Assembly: GCF_000613185.1 (NCBI RefSeq)
Contig: NZ_CCBB010000003.1
Coordinates: 992,001 to 1,056,000, forward strand
Length of the DNA: 64,000 nucleotides
Direction of reading: 5' to 3'
DNA from: Mycolicibacterium cosmeticum
GTDB taxonomy: Bacteria; Actinomycetota; Actinomycetes; Mycobacteriales; Mycobacteriaceae
The notes below the pieces were generated by a model. It searched no databases. It was not told where the DNA came from and was given only the letters and a program-made list of their open reading frames with translations. The translations under genes were made by a program, and so were the position numbers. Below are positions 62,283 through 64,000 of the stretch, in pieces; the first letter of the stretch is position 1, and every line of letters begins with the position of its first letter.

Positions 62283-62890
62283 GCCGCGCGGCGGGACCGC
62301 CGCAACGGGGTGACGGTGCCGCTGGCCTGCTCGTGATGGTCCTCGAACGCCTCGGCGATACCGCCGGCGGTGAGCGTGGATTCCAGCGCCTTGTCGGGGT
62401 TGCGCGCGAACTCGTCGGGGAAGACGAAGCGGCGGAACGCCCAGAATCGGAAGGCCATCTGCAGCAGGTTGCCGATGACGTACGCCGAGACGAAGTCGGC
62501 GATGTTCTCGACCGTGAGTGACACCTCGGGCACGCGCAGCCCCAGCATGTAGCTGGACACCCACAGCGGGGCCATGCTCAGCAGCACCCCGACGCCGCTG
62601 ACCACGAAGAACAGCAGCGCCTCGTGGTGGCGTTCGCGGCCGCCGCGGTCCTTGAAGCTCCACTCCCGGTTCAGGATGTAGGAGGCGATCACCGCGACGA
62701 TGCCGGCGATGATCTTGGCGGTCACCGGCTTGGGTTCCAGCACGGTGAGCTTGAGGGTGTAGAAGATCGCCGAGTCGATGACGAAGGTGGTGGCACCGAC
62801 CAGTGCGAATTTGATCAGTTCATGGTGCCGCTCGGCGAACGGCCGGATCGGGCGAGGCAGCCGCGCGATCGTGGCATCAGCAAAGGACAC
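62237..62890 (-). CDS. GtrA-family membrane protein
   Basis: A protein of 217 residues. KFALVGATTFVIDSAIFYTLKL is the GtrA opening (FxxVGxxxxxxD), then KIIAGIVAVIASYILNREWSFKDR (N-R-x-W-x-F). Two more helices (FFVVSGVGVLLSMAPLWVSSYML and FVSAYVIGNLLQMAFRFWAFRRFVF) give four in total. GtrA proteins help flip or position polyprenyl-linked sugars for cell-wall glycosylation; the M. tuberculosis equivalent by position is Rv3277. A basic 50-residue C-terminal tail follows. GTG 62890 has a TAGACT -10 eight bases away (62899-62904), so it may be leaderless. Confidence 0.88.
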   Translation of the reverse strand: MSFADATIARLPRPIRPFAERHHELIKFALVGATTFVIDSAIFYTLKLTVLEPKPVTAKIIAGIVAVIASYILNREWSFKDRGGRERHHEALLFFVVSGVGVLLSMAPLWVSSYMLGLRVPEVSLTVENIADFVSAYVIGNLLQMAFRFWAFRRFVFPDEFARNPDKALESTLTAGGIAEAFEDHHEQASGTVTPLRRSRRAAQLGDSSEPRVSKTS

Positions 62891-62898
62891 GAAGAGAC

Positions 62899-62904
62899 AG
62901 TCTA
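62899..62904 (-). promoter_or_regulatory. -10 element for the leaderless gtrA-like gene
   Basis: Minus-strand TAGACT (62904-62899), eight bases before GTG 62890, with no ribosome site between. Confidence 0.4.
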
Positions 62905-62997
62905 CGGAAACTCACTGGCCAACGTGAACCTGCGCAGGTCGCGGTGGGTGTGGGCGGCCCCGGTACGCCATGGGAACCGCCATGAAAACATGGTGCC

Positions 62998-64000
62998 GTG
63001 CCACGTACTCCCAAGAGCTCCGCCGCGCCCGTCGTCGCCATGATCGGTGGCGGACAGCTGGCCAGGATGACCCACCAAGCGGCCATCGCCCTCGGTCAGA
63101 CGCTGCGGGTGCTGGCGGCGGCCGCCGACGAGCCCGCCGCTCAGGTCAGTCCCGACGTGGTGCTCGGCGCGCACACCGATCTGGAGGCGCTGCGCCGGGC
63201 GGCCGCCGGAGCCGACGCCCTGACCTTCGACCACGAGCATGTGCCGACCGCCCATCTGGAGCGGTTGGTCGCCGAGGGGGTCAACGTGGCGCCGCCGCCG
63301 CAGGCGCTGATCCATGCCCAGGACAAACTGGTGATGCGGCGCAGGCTGGAGGCGCTCGGTGCGCCGATCCCGCGGTTCTCGGCGGTGGCGAGCGTCGACG
63401 ACGTCGACGTGTTCGCCGCCCGGATCGGCGGTCCGGTGGTGATCAAGACCATCCGCGGCGGTTACGACGGCCGCGGTGTGGTGCTTGCCCGCGACCTGGC
63501 GCATGCCAGGGAGGCGGTCGCCGGCTATCTGGCCGACGGTGTCGAGGTGCTGTTGGAGGAGCGCGTCGCCATGCGCCGGGAGCTGTCCGCCCTGGTGGCG
63601 CGCTCGCCGTTCGGGCAGGGCGCGGCGTGGCCGGTGGTGCAGACCGTGCAGCGCGACGGGATCTGCGTGGAGGTCATCGCGCCCGCGCCGGGCCTGCCCG
63701 GGGAGGTTGCCGCCGAGGCGGAGGCGCTGGGCCTGCGACTGGCCGACGAGCTCGGTGTGGTCGGGGTGCTGGCCGTGGAGCTGTTCGACACCACCGACGG
63801 CGCGATCCTGGTCAACGAATTGGCCATGCGCCCCCACAATTCCGGGCACTGGACCATGGACGGCGCCCGCACCAGTCAGTTCGAGCAGCATCTGCGCGCG
63901 GTGCTGGACTACCCGCTCGGTGACACCGCGGCGCTGGCCCCGGTGACGGTGATGGGCAATGTGCTGGGCGCGGCGCAGACCCCGCAGATGTCGATGGACG
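62998..64000 (+). CDS. purK: N5-carboxyaminoimidazole ribonucleotide synthase, 3' end cut by the window
   Basis: The first 334 residues of PurK. VVAMIGGGQLARMTHQAAIALGQTL is the N-terminal nucleotide fold. LTFDHEHVPTAHLERL and IHAQDKLVMRRRLEALGAPIPRF are diagnostic of PurK (E-H-V-P; QDR/K-K), and GGPVVIKTIRGGYDGRGVV and VELFDTTDGAILVNELAMRPHNSGHWTMDGA are the ATP-grasp motifs. It carboxylates AIR with ATP and bicarbonate in purine synthesis. GTG 62998 is the only in-frame start that leaves the glycine loop intact. It is expected to be followed by purE. Confidence 0.95.
   Translation, partial: MPRTPKSSAAPVVAMIGGGQLARMTHQAAIALGQTLRVLAAAADEPAAQVSPDVVLGAHTDLEALRRAAAGADALTFDHEHVPTAHLERLVAEGVNVAPPPQALIHAQDKLVMRRRLEALGAPIPRFSAVASVDDVDVFAARIGGPVVIKTIRGGYDGRGVVLARDLAHAREAVAGYLADGVEVLLEERVAMRRELSALVARSPFGQGAAWPVVQTVQRDGICVEVIAPAPGLPGEVAAEAEALGLRLADELGVVGVLAVELFDTTDGAILVNELAMRPHNSGHWTMDGARTSQFEQHLRAVLDYPLGDTAALAPVTVMGNVLGAAQTPQMSMD

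Overview
The window is a high-GC actinobacterial chromosome segment, almost certainly from a rapidly growing Mycobacterium (Mycolicibacterium). The evidence is the mycobacterial gene set rsbW-sigF, usfY, accA3, sufE-like gene, sseA, maf, accE5, accD5, birA, PH-domain gene, gtrA-like gene and purK, whose order matches (from memory) the Rv3276c-Rv3288c block of M. tuberculosis. Frequent GTG starts, ATGA/GTGA overlaps and leaderless -10 boxes also fit. I see no tRNA or rRNA gene, CRISPR array, insertion sequence or integrase.

Region 1 (1-10.3 kb): small stress-type genes. They include a partial SRPBCC gene, an ArsR regulator, usfY, CsbD, small membrane proteins, an F420-type oxidoreductase with a CDGSH protein, and a long minus-strand operon (10220 down to 4964) with an SDR, an NRAMP-like transporter, DoxX and a diiron-type enzyme. 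Several start sites are preceded by GTTT-N15/16-GGGTA or GGGAA, the mycobacterial SigF promoter form.

Region 2 (10.3-23.5 kb): a glycoconjugate cluster. It encodes ADP-heptose synthesis (GmhA, GmhB fused to a GT2 glycosyltransferase, HldE), two GT9 heptosyltransferase-like enzymes, UDP-glucose dehydrogenase plus UDP-xylose synthase-like enzymes, a NodU/TobZ carbamoyltransferase and further glycosyltransferases. SigF-type promoters stand before its first gene and before the divergent GT2 gene. This is the best candidate for an undescribed system: a stress-induced, carbamoylated heptose/xylose glycoconjugate.

Region 3 (23.5-34.5 kb): rsbW-sigF with a convergent STAS protein, ChaB and DUF5709 genes, a ureide operon (nucleobase permease fused to a degenerate OHCU decarboxylase domain, uraD, uraH, uricase), a MobA-like nucleotidyltransferase, malate dehydrogenase and accA3.

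Region 4 (34.7-40.3 kb): an exported-type phosphodiesterase family gene, a sufE-like gene, sseA, maf, accE5 and accD5. AccA3, AccD5, AccE5 and BirA (61 kb) together make and biotinylate acyl-CoA carboxylase.

Region 5 (40.3-60.9 kb): a Wzx/Wzy-type exopolysaccharide locus lying between accD5 and birA, which are neighbours in M. tuberculosis. It has an initiating sugar-phosphate transferase, flippase, polymerase, two Wzz-like proteins (one fused to an ATPase with an altered P-loop), glycosyltransferases, two acyltransferases and four paralogous surface-anchored lipase/esterases. Region 6 (60.9-64 kb): birA, the PH-domain gene, the gtrA-like gene and the start of purK.
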